A stretch of DNA of 64,000 bases, from assembly GCA_037074615.1 (NCBI GenBank), contig CM073562.1, positions 15,919,001 to 15,983,000 of the forward strand, in the 5' to 3' direction. Positions 49,629-59,910 of this stretch are shown here, one piece after another. The stretch comes from Leucaena leucocephala (taxonomy: Eukaryota > Streptophyta > Magnoliopsida > Fabales > Fabaceae). How positions within the stretch are numbered: position 1 is the first letter of the stretch; each line of letters begins with the position of its first letter. A program made the position numbers and the translations under genes. The notes under the pieces were generated by a model. The model searched no databases. It had not been told where the DNA came from and saw only the letters and a program-made list of their open reading frames with translations.

Positions 49629-49782
49629 TCACACCACCATGGATATGCCAGAAGAGACGACGTCGTCACTAGTTTCTTTGACTTTGACCAACGTGAATAC
49701 CAATGGGTGTTCGCTTCTGTCCAACGAGACAGCCAAACGGTAGTTACCATCACTATCAATCTTCAAAGTAACATAACCACAA
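49629..49782 (-). other. Unassigned coding-like segment, minus strand
   Basis: An open stretch on the minus strand reads KASCGYVTLKIDSDGNYRLA, then VSLDRSEHPLVFTLVKVKE, and ends GISMVV-stop. It has the amino acid balance of real protein and unusually high GC for the area. It has no visible start: the open frame continues only through the antisense of the CHY1-like exon at 49823, which is a recent junction. I do not recognise the family. It is probably a 3' exon fragment of another gene joined here by rearrangement. Confidence 0.3.
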
Positions 49783-49822
49783 GAAGCTTTTGAGAATTTG
49801 TTAGTCATTAATTTTCTGAAAT

Positions 49823-50010
49823 ATGGCTCTGACTTTAAGGTTAGTGAAAGAAACAAGCCAGGCATCATAACTTTAAGCTTGCAAGAGTCCTTACACACAC
49901 ATATATGTTGATATTTTTTGGTGGTGTAGGTACTTTTCGCAGGAAATTCTTGTGTGAAGGAAGTAATACTAAACAGGCCTCATAGGCTGAATAGTCTCAA
50001 TCTCGAAATG
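49823..50010 (+). pseudogene. CHY1-like hydrolase fragment (first two exons)
   Basis: Two exons of a 3-hydroxyisobutyryl-CoA hydrolase-like gene: 49823-49861 (MALTLRLVKETSQ) and 49930-50010 (VLFAGNSCVKEVILNRP, then HRLNSLNLEM). The first intron has a GC donor where the copy at 59679 has GT. After the exon 2 donor the homology stops and no later exon is present within at least 3 kb, so this is a truncated gene fragment. It is closest to the copy at 59679-59868; the match begins at GAGAATTTGTTAG upstream of the start and extends into intron 2 (GTTAGTTAAAAAG). Confidence 0.82.
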
Positions 50011-50284
50011 GTTAGTTAAAAAGAAGTGCTATATTGGAAGAAGTAACTAACTTTCAAGTTTTCACCAAAATTAGTTAAAATTAGTGCTATATTCACAAAT
50101 TGTTAGCTATTATAACTAGTTATATGGTAATACGAATATTTATATATTGACTACAATTTATTGTGGTCATTAATTAGACTAATGTTGTATCATTCATTTA
50201 AATTATTAGGTGTTTGCAATGCTAGAAGCATCTATAGGACTCTTTCCTGGCTATTTTGGTAATCTTCTAATCCTTTTTTTTTAA
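50011..50284. other. Flank of the CHY1-like fragment
   Basis: No coding sequence seen. The first 30 bp matches the intron after exon 2 in the copy at 59.8 kb. Confidence 0.5.
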
Positions 50285-50710
50285 ATACCCTTTAACCCTT
50301 TAACAAATAACATTTGGTACTTAACATGTAATTTTAATTTTTTAAATACTTAAAATAAAATACTTAAACAACACTTGAAGCTTGACATGTAATTTAAAGT
50401 ATTTTCTAAATATTTAAAAAAACATAAAATACTTAAAAAGCATTTAAAATATTTATTTAACTATAGTTAAATAAAAAATATATACTACTTAAAATTATAT
50501 ATGTGAATTTTTAAGTGTTATTTTTTAAATGACATAGCATATAATAAAAAATATAAAAATTATAATATAATAAAAACTGTTAATTTTAACGGTTATAGTT
50601 TGCTAATCAAAATATGAAGTATTAAAGTTTTTCATTTAAATTTTTAAAAATTAAAAAAGTTATGTATAAGTGACATAAAATTTAAAACTTTTTATATATT
50701 TAAGCCTTTT
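50285..50710. mobile_element. AT-rich long-inverted-repeat element, copy 2 (left arm missing)
   Basis: Interior and right arm match the elements at 43017-43560 and 50907-51508 (AATGACATAGCATATAATAA, CTAATCAAAATATGAAGTAT). The left arm was not found, so it is a truncated copy. Confidence 0.45.
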
Positions 50711-50906
50711 TTTTATACATAAGGAGAAAGCTGAAACAAAACTACAAGTCTACATGGCTAGGAATTAAATCTAGGTCTCAACCTCTATTATTCTAACCAC
50801 TAAATCATTTTAGACATATGAATTACTTTTAAAAATAGATAATAAAATATAAAACTTATTAAATTAGAGAGAATAAAAAAAATAGATATAAAATTAATAC
50901 TAAAAT

Positions 50907-51508
50907 ACATAAAACCTCTAACTTTAAGTTAGTTATGCATAACTTCTCTAATATTTAAAAATTTAAATTAAAGACTTAATATTTTACATTTTAATTATCA
51001 AAATCTTATTGTTAAAATTAACTATTTTTGCTATGTCATAGATTTTATATTTTTATTATATATCATATCATTTAAAAAAATAATATCGTACAATTCACAT
51101 ATAATTTTAAGTTTTTTAAATACTTATAAAATTAAAATATTTAAATAATATTTAATATTTAATATATAATTTAAAGTATTTCTTTTAGATACTTAAAAAT
51201 ATAAAATACTTAAAAAATATGTAAAATATTTATTTGAACATGTATTGTTTAAATAAAAAAGTATAAACTATTTAAAAGTATATATAAATTGTTAAAATGT
51301 TATTTTTTAAATGGCGTGATATAATAAAAAAATATAAAAATTATAATATGATAGAAATTATTAACTTTAATGATAATTTTAACCGTAATGACTTATTAAT
51401 TAAAATATAAAATATTAAATTTTTTAATTTAAACTGTTAAAAGTTAGGGAGATTATGTGTAACTGATCTGGTTTAGGAGAGTTTTATGTATTTAAGCATA
51501 AAATTAAA
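50907..51508. mobile_element. AT-rich long-inverted-repeat element, copy 3
   Basis: The left end AAATACATAAAACCTCTAAC and the right end, read on the other strand, AAATACATAAAACTCTCCTA are inverted. Pairing continues through TTATGCATAACTTCTC / TTACACATAATCTCC and AATATTTTACATTTTAATTA / AATATTTTATATTTTAATTA, about 110 bp per arm. This is the most complete of the three copies and has no coding capacity. Confidence 0.6.
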
Positions 51509-51854
51509 TATGAGTAATATCATGTACTTAAATTTTTATTATTCAAAAACAATAAATTTAAATTAATGGAAATCATATGATAAAAATGTATTTATAAAAA
51601 TTTTAATGATAAAAAGTTTTAATGAAGATATATATACTAAAAAAATTATAAAACAAAAATTACAGAGAGGGAGATTTGGGGGAAAAAGTAAGAGAATTTC
51701 AATTTGAAACCTATAACTATAAGAGATTAAAAATGAAAATGAACTATTACTAACACAATAGTAAAAATTGATTATGCATTTATATATAATCTCTCCACAT
51801 TTATTGGATAGCTGTGGGTCCTCTCAAAGGATTGGAAGCGTCTTCTCTTCTCCG
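51509..51854. other. AT-rich spacer
   Basis: About 350 bp between the long-inverted-repeat element and the duplicated block. Nothing recognised. Confidence 0.5.
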
Positions 51855-52425
51855 TGGCGTTTACTAATTAATTTGTTAGTTCATGTGTCTCCATCTCAAT
51901 TCAATTTTCTCTTCTTCCAATAAAATACCTTACAACTCCATTCAATTGATTTAGACATGTAGACTTTTCAGTGTTGCTACAAATGGTTATATAGGTTAAG
52001 TGTTTCTTTCCCAATAAATGCGAATTTCTTTGTTTGGTGCACCAAACTTTTGGTTTGAATAGTAAGCCACCTAAGAATATAATTTAAATTTTAAAAAATA
52101 TATTTATTTAGGGAGATAAAAACTCTTTAGCTCTGGTTGGTAGGAGAGAAAATTAGGGGAGAAGAAAATTAGAGGGAAAAATAAATTAAAAAGAAATGAA
52201 TTTTTCCGTATTTAAATTAGAGGAGAAAATAAGAGAAATAGAAAATTAGGAGGAGAAAAGTGGTGTGGGCCCATATGATTTTAACCACAAACTTTCTCCC
52301 CAAAAGTTGAGAGATTTTAGAGTGAAAATTAATTTGTCAAATCTGTCCCTGGCCCATCCCTTCAATGTTTCTTTCTTTGTGCCCGTAATTGGATCATCGG
52401 ACAAATGCAGATATTTTTTTACAAA
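51855..52425. repeat. Duplicated block A (downstream of the SDR gene)
   Basis: Matches 56255-57445 after removal of the nested MITE there. Shared strings include CAATTGATTTAGACATG, GGTTATATAGGTTAA, TGTTTCTTTCCCAATAAATG, GAGAAAAGTGGTGTGGG and AATTGGATCAT. It lies on the 3' side of the SDR gene, and its counterpart lies on the 3' side of the SDR pseudogene, so the duplication unit included gene and flank. Confidence 0.8.
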
Positions 52426-53698
52426 ATAATTCAGATAAATTTATTATAATTTTTTTATTAAAATTAAAGTATAACTATAAAATTTAAAAAATATTTATAA
52501 AAAATTTATTAGATTATTTATTAAAAAAATTCTCATAATAATAATAAAAATTGAACTTATATTCTTATAAAATATAAGTCAATTTTTTATTATTTATATC
52601 AACTCTCTTTCATATATAAAGTTTTTTTTTTTGTATAAAAATTTTTAAAACAATATTAGATTCACCAACAATCTAAGGGTAAAATAAAATCTCCTAAAAG
52701 TTAAGATATCTTTTTAAGTATCGGGACTAAAATTATAATAAAATAATATTTTTTAAAAATTAAATACATTCTAAATAATCATGTATCTTATCCCTTAAAT
52801 CAATTACACAGAGGATAGGTCTTTCACATGCAACGTTAAAGTACTAGAAAACATGCCAATTTCTCATGTAGTTTTATATCTTTTTTTTTTCCTTTTTATA
52901 ATAATAAAATTCTCATATAAATTATAATAATAGTTATTATTATTTATATTATAATTATAAATTATAAATGAAATAAAAATAACTTATTTTTTAAATGAAC
53001 TGTTTTTTTTATTTATAATAAATCAGGATATAAGTATATTATTGCCATTGTTATATTTTTATTTTAACTTTCCTTTTATTAATTTAGCTTGTGACGAAAT
53101 ATATTTTACTTAATATTTTAATTTTAAATTAAAATCTAAAAAATCATTCCATTTTAATTTTAATTTCACTTTAATATTTACTTTGATGGTGCTAATTTTT
53201 TATTCGAGTTTATTTTTCATAGCATTGCTTGTAAAAATTGGTTAAAAAATGAATAAGGGTATTATTGCCATTATAAACATCATGTATTTTCTCTCATCTC
53301 CCTTTTCTCCATCTATCCAAACACGTAGAGGAATAACATTATCTCTTAACCTTTCTTCCCCCTCTATTTTCTTCTTCTCATAATTTTCTTTCCCTCCAAA
53401 CATAACCTAAAGTCTTAAGGGATTGGTCTCAAACTCAAATAGGCATAAGGCACCCTTAATTAAATTGAAAAAAGAAAGAAAGAACGCTACTCTCTCTATC
53501 AGTGGTGCTGATGTGATATTAGCAATAAAATATTGAATTAAATAAATAAATTTGTAGTGCCAATTAACAACATTCACTTCATCGCTTTATTATATACTAA
53601 ACTAAAATGATCATCACTAAAATTTATTACACACTGACATTACTTAAAACAAAAATGCACAATGACATATAAAACTTGAAAAGCTGATTCCAAAATAG
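52426..53698. other. AT-rich 3' flank of the SDR gene
   Basis: No gene. Sequence at 52135-52260 (GGAGAGAAAATTAGGGGAG) and 53340-53405 (TTTTCTTCTTCTCATAATTT, CCCTCCAAACATAACC) is roughly inverted, so a MITE of about 1.3 kb may span both this stretch and part of duplicated block A. This is not certain. Confidence 0.4.
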
Positions 53699-55796
53699 CT
53701 ACTTTGATCGCGAAAACAAACCAAACACTGGATTAATAGTAGTAAAACCTGCATCTATAGCCAGATTATGCCCACTTACGTACTTGGATTCATCACTTGC
53801 CAAATAAAGCGCAGCTTCAGCAACATCTTCTTCTCGCAGATAAACCCCTTCAAGATTCGAATAAACCCTAGAGCATCCATCTTCATCGAATTTGAAGAAA
53901 TCCTTTGCAGCAGTATTTGCAACGAAATATGGAGACACACAATTCACTCGTATCCCATATTGGCCAAGTTCCGCAGCCACGTTCTTGGTGAGACCCACCA
54001 AACCATGCTTAGAACTTGTGTAAGCATGTGTTGCAACCCCTCCTACACTTGAGCAAACACTCCCCACATTTATAATGCTTCCCTTTCTCTCTGGAATCAT
54101 CACTTTTGCAGCATGCTTGGTTCCCAAGAAAGGACCCGTTAGGTTTACACTAAGAACTCGTTCAAATTCACTCACTTCATTGTCAACAATGCTTGGCTTA
54201 GCTTCATCTATAACGCAAGCATTGTTGACAATTATGTCAAGCTTTTGATTCTTAGAAATCGCAGATTTTATGGCAGTTTCAACTTCGGATTCTTTTGCGA
54301 CATCACAGTGAATGTACGAAGCATGTTTGGATCCGATATCATTGCATAATGCTTGCCCTAGTTCGTCTCGAATGTCTACGACTATCACCTTTGCTCCATG
54401 TCTAGTGAAGAGCCTCGCCATGCTTGCTCCTATTCCCCTGGCTCCACCTGTGATCAGAGCTACTTTCCCTTGTAATCTGCACACATATATCCACGGAGTC
54501 AAGGACAACACATAGCCACCAACTTATGAAGATCTTCTATTCTTTTTGTTCAAAAAGATGAAACATTTTTGTTTTTTTTAGGCGTAAGTATCCTCCTCCT
54601 ATTTGATGCAAATCTATTTGTGAAATTATCCTGTATTAAATATGAACATATCTCCTAACTAAAATTTAAATATTAGTTTATCATATTATGAAAGACTTGA
54701 CTCTTCTACTAAGGCAATACTTTCTTTAGCTATAGTGTGATTACCCTCATCATATTAGATTGGGTTTGGCAATGAAATTGGACCCTCCACATCTAATATG
54801 GATTGTCTTGATTTATATTTTTGAACTTATTTATTAAAAATGTTTTAATGGGTATATGATATAAAATAAAGATAATATCTAACTCTTGGTTTTTCAAAAC
54901 ATCAATTTTATTATTTAAAAATCATCAGTTGGAAATTTTAAATATAAACTATTAAAATGGTATTTAGATGGTACATATCTCACCACATGAGCACCCAAAC
55001 TATGCAGGGTTAGAGCCAAACTATTTGGTTTGTACTCTTGTTATGATTTTTCTGTCACTCTCAATTGGTTCTAGCCCCACCTATGATCAATGCACTACAA
55101 AAAATATTAACTTCGTTTTATCTCTGTTGAAAGTCTCAAAGTCACGGTTGAACCTTTACGTTAATGTAATATAATTCATTTCCTTGTAATCTTACGCATA
55201 TCATAGACAATTAACATGTATATATATACCTATTTAAAATTTAGAAATTTATTATGTTAATGTTACACATATATATAAAGAACAAGATAGATGAAAAAGT
55301 AAATAATAGCATCAATATAAAATAAAGATATGCACACTAATGCAATTAAATTAATAAAAACATATTGGTTCTATCCATGTAGCACGTAGGATCCTACGGG
55401 ATTAGAGTATAATTTTGGTATTGTACACATACTATCAGTGATAAAAACTACACATATAATTTTTAATATAAGAGTTACTTAATTAATTTAAATATATTAA
55501 AAATTAAATAAATTATTTAATTATAATAAATATGACCTGATATCTTTAGATTATTTTTGTATAACATTAGATTATACATATATCTATGTATAAGGAAAAT
55601 TAGTTTAAAAATATGATAAATATATATATATAAGAGGTAAAATGGATTAGATCAAAAGCAACTCCCTAATATATTTAAGAGTAAAGCAGTATTACTTATT
55701 ATATGCACAGATCATTAATATCAGATGGAGAATTCAGTGCGTTTGTGTGTGTGGTTACCTTGTTGTCTCCTGAACGACCTTTGGAAGACCCGCCAT
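53699..55796 (-). CDS. Short-chain dehydrogenase/reductase, xanthoxin/secoisolariciresinol dehydrogenase-like
   Basis: Classical SDR of the plant SDR110C type, a group including xanthoxin dehydrogenase (ABA2), secoisolariciresinol dehydrogenase and momilactone A synthase. The substrate cannot be told from sequence. Two exons: 55759-55796 (MAGLPKVVQETT) and 53699-54476, giving 271 residues, the normal length. The intron is 1.28 kb. Cofactor motif TGGARGIG is at 22-29, with Asp 47 after the second strand favouring NAD. Catalytic Ser is about 152 (GSVCSSVGG) and YTSSK is at 165-169. The structural NNAG motif reads NNAC, with Cys at about 100. The C-terminus is YVSGHNLAIDAGFTTINPVF. Starting from ATG 55796 is supported by the consensus splice and the family's short first exon. 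A broken paralogue lies at 57993-58402. Confidence 0.93.
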
Positions 55797-55865
55797 ATTT
55801 GGAAGAAATCGCAGATAGATACAATGGGAAATCTTGAAAGATGAAAGAATATATGAATACACTCA

Positions 55866-55872
55866 TTTTATA
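55866..55872 (-). promoter_or_regulatory. TATA box of the SDR gene
   Basis: Reads TATAAAA on the minus strand, about 70 bp upstream of the start codon of the SDR gene. Confidence 0.6.
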
Positions 55873-56254
55873 GATGAAATTGGAAATTATCTTCAGAGGA
55901 ATCTATTTTTTTTCAATAAAATTTGAGTTAAAGTCGGTGGTCAACTACCCGTCGGTGGTCACATGGAGGGCGGTTTGAGCTAAACTATTTGGTTTGAATT
56001 CTTGGTATGAGTCAATCATTACGCAGGTGAATAATAGTTATGGATGGTCTCATGAATAACGTGGGTTATCATGACTCACCCCCATTGGTATCATTATCGT
56101 GGTCAACATCTTCATCTCCTTGTTCTTCAGCCATTCTTTGCATGTTCCACTTTTTCTGAGCTCTCTACTGTGAACATTTTGTAGAATTATAATAGATTAT
56201 CTTTTTTTAAGGGATAATTTACATATCCCGCTAATAGTTTTGATTATTAAATAT
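55873..56254. other. Upstream region of the SDR gene
   Basis: Promoter-side sequence with no open frame of interest and no repeat recognised. Confidence 0.5.
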
Positions 56255-57445
56255 TAAAATCCTTAGTTACTAATTAAATTGTGAGTTCACATGTCTCAAT
56301 CTCTATTAAATTTTCTCTTTTTCCACTAAAATTCCGTACAACTCTATTCAATTGATTTAGACATGCAGACTTTTCAATGTTTGTACAAGTGGTTATATAG
56401 GTTAACTGTTTCTTTCCCAATAAATGCTAATTTCATTGTCAGTAGGCACACCAAATTATTACTTTAAATAGTAAGTGATTTTATCTTATTTAAAAAGAAA
56501 AATTTAAATTTTAAAAAATATATTTATTTAGAGAGAGAGAAAAATTTTATGCTCTAACTCTGTTTGTAGGAGAGAAAATTAGGAGAGGATAAAAGTAGAG
56601 CGGAAAATAGATGGAAAAAATGATTTTTTTTCCGTCCTTAGTGCGTATTTGGCATCACATTTAGAAATAAATTTTGGGGCAAAATCTCAGTTTGAAAAAA
56701 TTTTCACACAAACATCAATTTTTGTCCAGAATTGATTTTGAAACAAAACCTCAGTTTGCAAAATTTTTTGCCAAACAGCCATTTTTGTCCAGAATTGATT
56801 TTGGGCAAAACCTCGGTTTGAAACCATGGTTTTGAATAAGCTATTGAAAATGGATTTTGGAACTGTAAAAGAGCTTATAGATTATCTAATTAATATTTTA
56901 CCCATACTTTTTTCTTATACTCTCTCTCCTCTCTCTCCTCTCCTCTCCCTCTCCTCTCTCCTCTCCCTCTCCCTCTCCTCTCTCTCCTCTCTCCTCTCCC
57001 TCTCTCTCTCCTCTCTCCTCTCTTCTCTCTCCTCTCTCTCTTATCTCTCATACTTTAATCAAATCATATCCTTTTTAATAATTTATTAATATAAAAAGTG
57101 ATTCTACTATTAATCATTCAAACATCTCTATTTACAAAATCTATTCTTCCCAAAATCTATTTTTTCCAGAATCTATTCTCTAAAATCTATTCTTCCCAAA
57201 ATCTATTCTTTCCAGAATCTATTCTCTCCAGAATCTATTCTCCAAAAACTAATCCAAACACACCCTTAGAGAAGAAAATTGGAAGGAGAAAAGTGGTGTG
57301 GGGCCCTATGATTTTACCCCCAAACTTTCTCCCCAAAAGTGGAGAGATTTTAGAGTGAAAATTAATTTGGCAAAACAGTTCCCGGCTCTTCACTTTAATG
57401 TTGCTTCCTTTATGACAGTAATTGGATCATTGGACAAATGTAGTT
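56255..57445. repeat. Duplicated block B with nested MITE
   Basis: Paralogue of 51855-52425, split by a family 1 MITE at 56641-57265. Flanking halves resume the match precisely (left ...TTTTCCGTCC-TTA; right TTA-GAGAAGAAAATT, compared with CCGTATTTAAATTAGAGGAGAAAAT in block A). Confidence 0.8.
56641..57265. mobile_element. MITE, family 1, copy C, with TTA target duplication
   Basis: Starts GTGCGTATTTGGC and ends AATCCAAACACACCC, flanked by TTA at 56638-56640 and 57266-57268. It is in reverse orientation to copies A and B: the CT-rich tract (about 56920-57050) is the complement of their GA-rich tract. The uninterrupted paralogue at about 52210 has one TTA. A 3-bp TTA/TAA duplication is the hallmark of PIF/Harbinger (Tourist) elements. 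The long open frames here are low-complexity artefacts. Confidence 0.88.
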
Positions 57446-57448
57446 TCG

Positions 57449-57462
57449 TGTGTGTGTGTGTA
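57449..57462. repeat. (GT)n microsatellite
   Basis: Short GT run at the edge of duplicated block B and the family 2 MITE. Confidence 0.8.
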
Positions 57463-57467
57463 TGGTT

Positions 57468-57900
57468 TTTACTAAAATTAAGGTTTTAAAAAAGTTTATA
57501 ATTTAAATTTTAGTTTGAATAAATTTTAAAATAAATAGTCATATTTATTTAAATGAATTTTTAGACCAAACTATAATTTAAAATTAAAATTTTATATAAA
57601 CTGATCAGAGTAGCTTATACAATAGTAAAATAACTTATGGACTAAACAATTACTATATTATCCCTATTTTTTCTTACACCCTTTCTACTTTATCTTCTAC
57701 ACGCTCTCTTCCTTTTTTTCTACACCCTCTCTCCTCTTTCTTCTCTTATATCTCATATATTTAATAATCATACACTTTTTAGTAATTTATTAATAATAAA
57801 AATATTTTTAAAAATAACTATCTAAATATTTATTTATTTAAAATTATTTTTTTTATAAATTTTTTTCTATAAATTTTTTTCTAAAAACGGCCCAAAAACC
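57468..57900. mobile_element. MITE, family 2, copy C
   Basis: Contains AGTAGCTTATACAATAGTAAA, ACAATTACTATATTATCCC and a CT-rich tract followed by TAATAATAAAAATATTTTTAAA, as in the copies at 31798-32246 and 38077-38553. Ends are degraded. It lies between duplicated block B and the SDR pseudogene. Confidence 0.6.
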
Positions 57901-57992
57901 CTTTTTTAAAAACAGCAAAAAAAAACTTTTTTCTAACTTGTTATATACAGTGACCCTATATCTTTTTTCTTTTCTTTTTTATAATAGTAAAA

Positions 57993-58402
57993 TAGCCACT
58001 TTGATCGCGAAAACAAACCAAACAATGAATTAATAGTAGTAAAACCTGCATCTATAGCCAGATTATGCCCACTTACGTACTTGGATACTAGCCAAAAATA
58101 ACGCAGCTTCAGCAACATCTTCTTCTTGCAGATAAACCCCTTCAAGATTGGAATAAACCCTAGAGTACCCCTCTTCATCTAGTTTAAAAAACCCTTTTGC
58201 AAATTCGTTCACAACAAAATATGGAGACACGCAATTCACTCGGATCACCTATTGACCAAGTTCAGCAGCGACGTTCTTCGTGATATTACCAAGCCTTCCT
58301 TAGAATTTGTGTAAGCATGTGTTGCAACCCCTCCTACACTTGAACAAACACTTCCCACATTTATAATGCTTCCCTTTCTATCTGGAATCATCACTTTAGC
58401 GA
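57993..58402 (-). pseudogene. SDR pseudogene, truncated paralogue of the 53.7-kb gene
   Basis: The C-terminal third of the SDR is clearly readable (KYVSGHNLAIDAGFTTINSL, then FGLFSRSK-stop; YSNLEGVYLQEEDVAEAALF; IRVNCVSPYFVV), but in two different frames: a small deletion between LFLAS and KYVSGHN removes a few residues and shifts the frame. The segment before IRVNCVSPYF also loses frame (a stop between GQ and the start of that string). Homology ends near 58402. Beyond it, a stretch to about 58425 resembles the first-exon region of the intact gene (minus-strand ATGGCG), so the N-terminal two thirds and the intron appear deleted. Not functional. Confidence 0.88.
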
Positions 58403-58429
58403 GCTGTGGAAGAATACTCGCCATGCCTA

Positions 58430-59678
58430 CAAGAAATTAGAGATGCAGCGTTGATAGCTTCAAAGGGACTCTTGAAATCTTGAAAGATGAAACTTTATAT
58501 GAAAATTAACCTCCCTCACTTTAACACACACACAACCGCCTTAAGAAGAAATTTCGTGTTAGTATCTTCTACGAATCTTACTCATCTTCACATAGTGATA
58601 AATCGTTTGGTTATAAGAATCCTAAAAAAATTACTATAAAATCTAATCTTAAGAAAAAAAATATAATCATAAAAAAATTCTAAAACAAGTGAGTATTATG
58701 GATCTATTGTCATTTTCTATATTTGTATTTGTTATTACATATTGATTACTTGTTTTAAATTTTTTCTGTGATTACATTCTTTCCTTATATACTTATAATA
58801 ATTTTCCCAATAATCATCATCGGTTCATTGAATTTGTTTTAAGTAAAATCAAATATAAGTAATTAGGTGGAGAAGCTTAGGTCAACTCTTCGATATTGTT
58901 GTTGGCGAAGACTTTTGCTTGTTGACTCACAATTCTTATGGCTTATATATACACTTGTGGTGCCCATAAGAGTAAAATTTCAAGGCTGTTTTTTTTTTAA
59001 TCTTGTGCAACACAGAGACGTGTTCACCTTCATACAACAATCACCAGAATACAATTATAACGGAATATGGCGTGAAAATTTCTAGATTTATCTGTCGTGG
59101 TCATATTACAACAAGTGATTACAAGATTTACTATGTTAGTTATATGCACTAACATGTAATTTAAAAATGAAAAAAATATAAATTTAATTCTCTAACTTTT
59201 ACAAGATTTCAGTTAATTATAAAAATAAAGCCCCTTGTCAATCTTTTAACCTAAATATTATTAGTTTCATATGACATTTTTTTTGTAACGATCATTGTTA
59301 TTTTAAAAATTAAACTTATTTAATAGTTAAAAATGTTTTGTTAATATCAACTTTTATTGTCAGCCTTTTTTTTTTAACTGCGTAAGTCAGGGTTAAAGGA
59401 TTAAAATAAAATTTTATATAGAGTTAAATGACTACAGGTATATTTTTGTCTTAAAAGATTCAACTTCAATAATAACAAGGACATGGTAATTTGTGATGAA
59501 GACAGCGGCCCTGTGATGTACGTCGACAGAGGCGTGTTCACCTACACTAACAAGTTAACGTAAAGCACTGGTATTCCTTAATATTACACACACACACACA
59601 CACACACACAGATCTCAACCATATCATACATATTATTACTCTTAATCGAGAATTTGTTAGTCATTAATTTTCTGAAAT
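58430..59678. other. Spacer between SDR and CHY1-like pseudogenes
   Basis: No assigned gene. Two small open segments on the + strand, around 59010-59083 (HRDVFTFIQQSPEYNYNG) and 59480-59562 (DMVICDEDSGPVMYVDRGVF-TYTNKLT-stop), look coding-like and share a GAGxCGTGTTCACCT string, so they may be decayed duplicates of one exon of unknown family. A CA microsatellite is at 59586-59610. Confidence 0.4.
59586..59610. repeat. (CA)n microsatellite
   Basis: CA dinucleotide run upstream of the CHY1-like pseudogene. Related runs lie at 59751-59764 in its first intron and 60005-60040 (AC then AT) after its third surviving exon. Confidence 0.85.
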
Positions 59679-59888
59679 ATGGCTCTGACTTTAAGGTTTG
59701 TGAAAGAAACAGACCAGGTATCATCACTTTAAGCTTGCAAGAGTCCTTACACACACACACACACATATTAATATTTTTTTGTGGTGTAGGTACTTTTCGC
59801 AGGAAATTCTTGTGTGAAGGAAGTAATACTAAACAGGCCTCAAGCTGAATAGTCTCAATCTCGAAATGGTTAGTTAAAAAGTAGTGCT

Positions 59889-59910
59889 ATCTCTCTCTCT
59901 CTCTCTCTAT
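59889..59910. repeat. (TC)n microsatellite at the exon-loss junction
   Basis: A TC run occupies the place where the central exons of the CHY1-like gene should be, directly between exon 2 and the EYLGLTG exon. Confidence 0.85.

Noticed and set aside
56826..57358. Plus-strand Ser/Leu-rich open frames
   Set aside because: They lie inside the family 1 MITE and its CT-rich tract.
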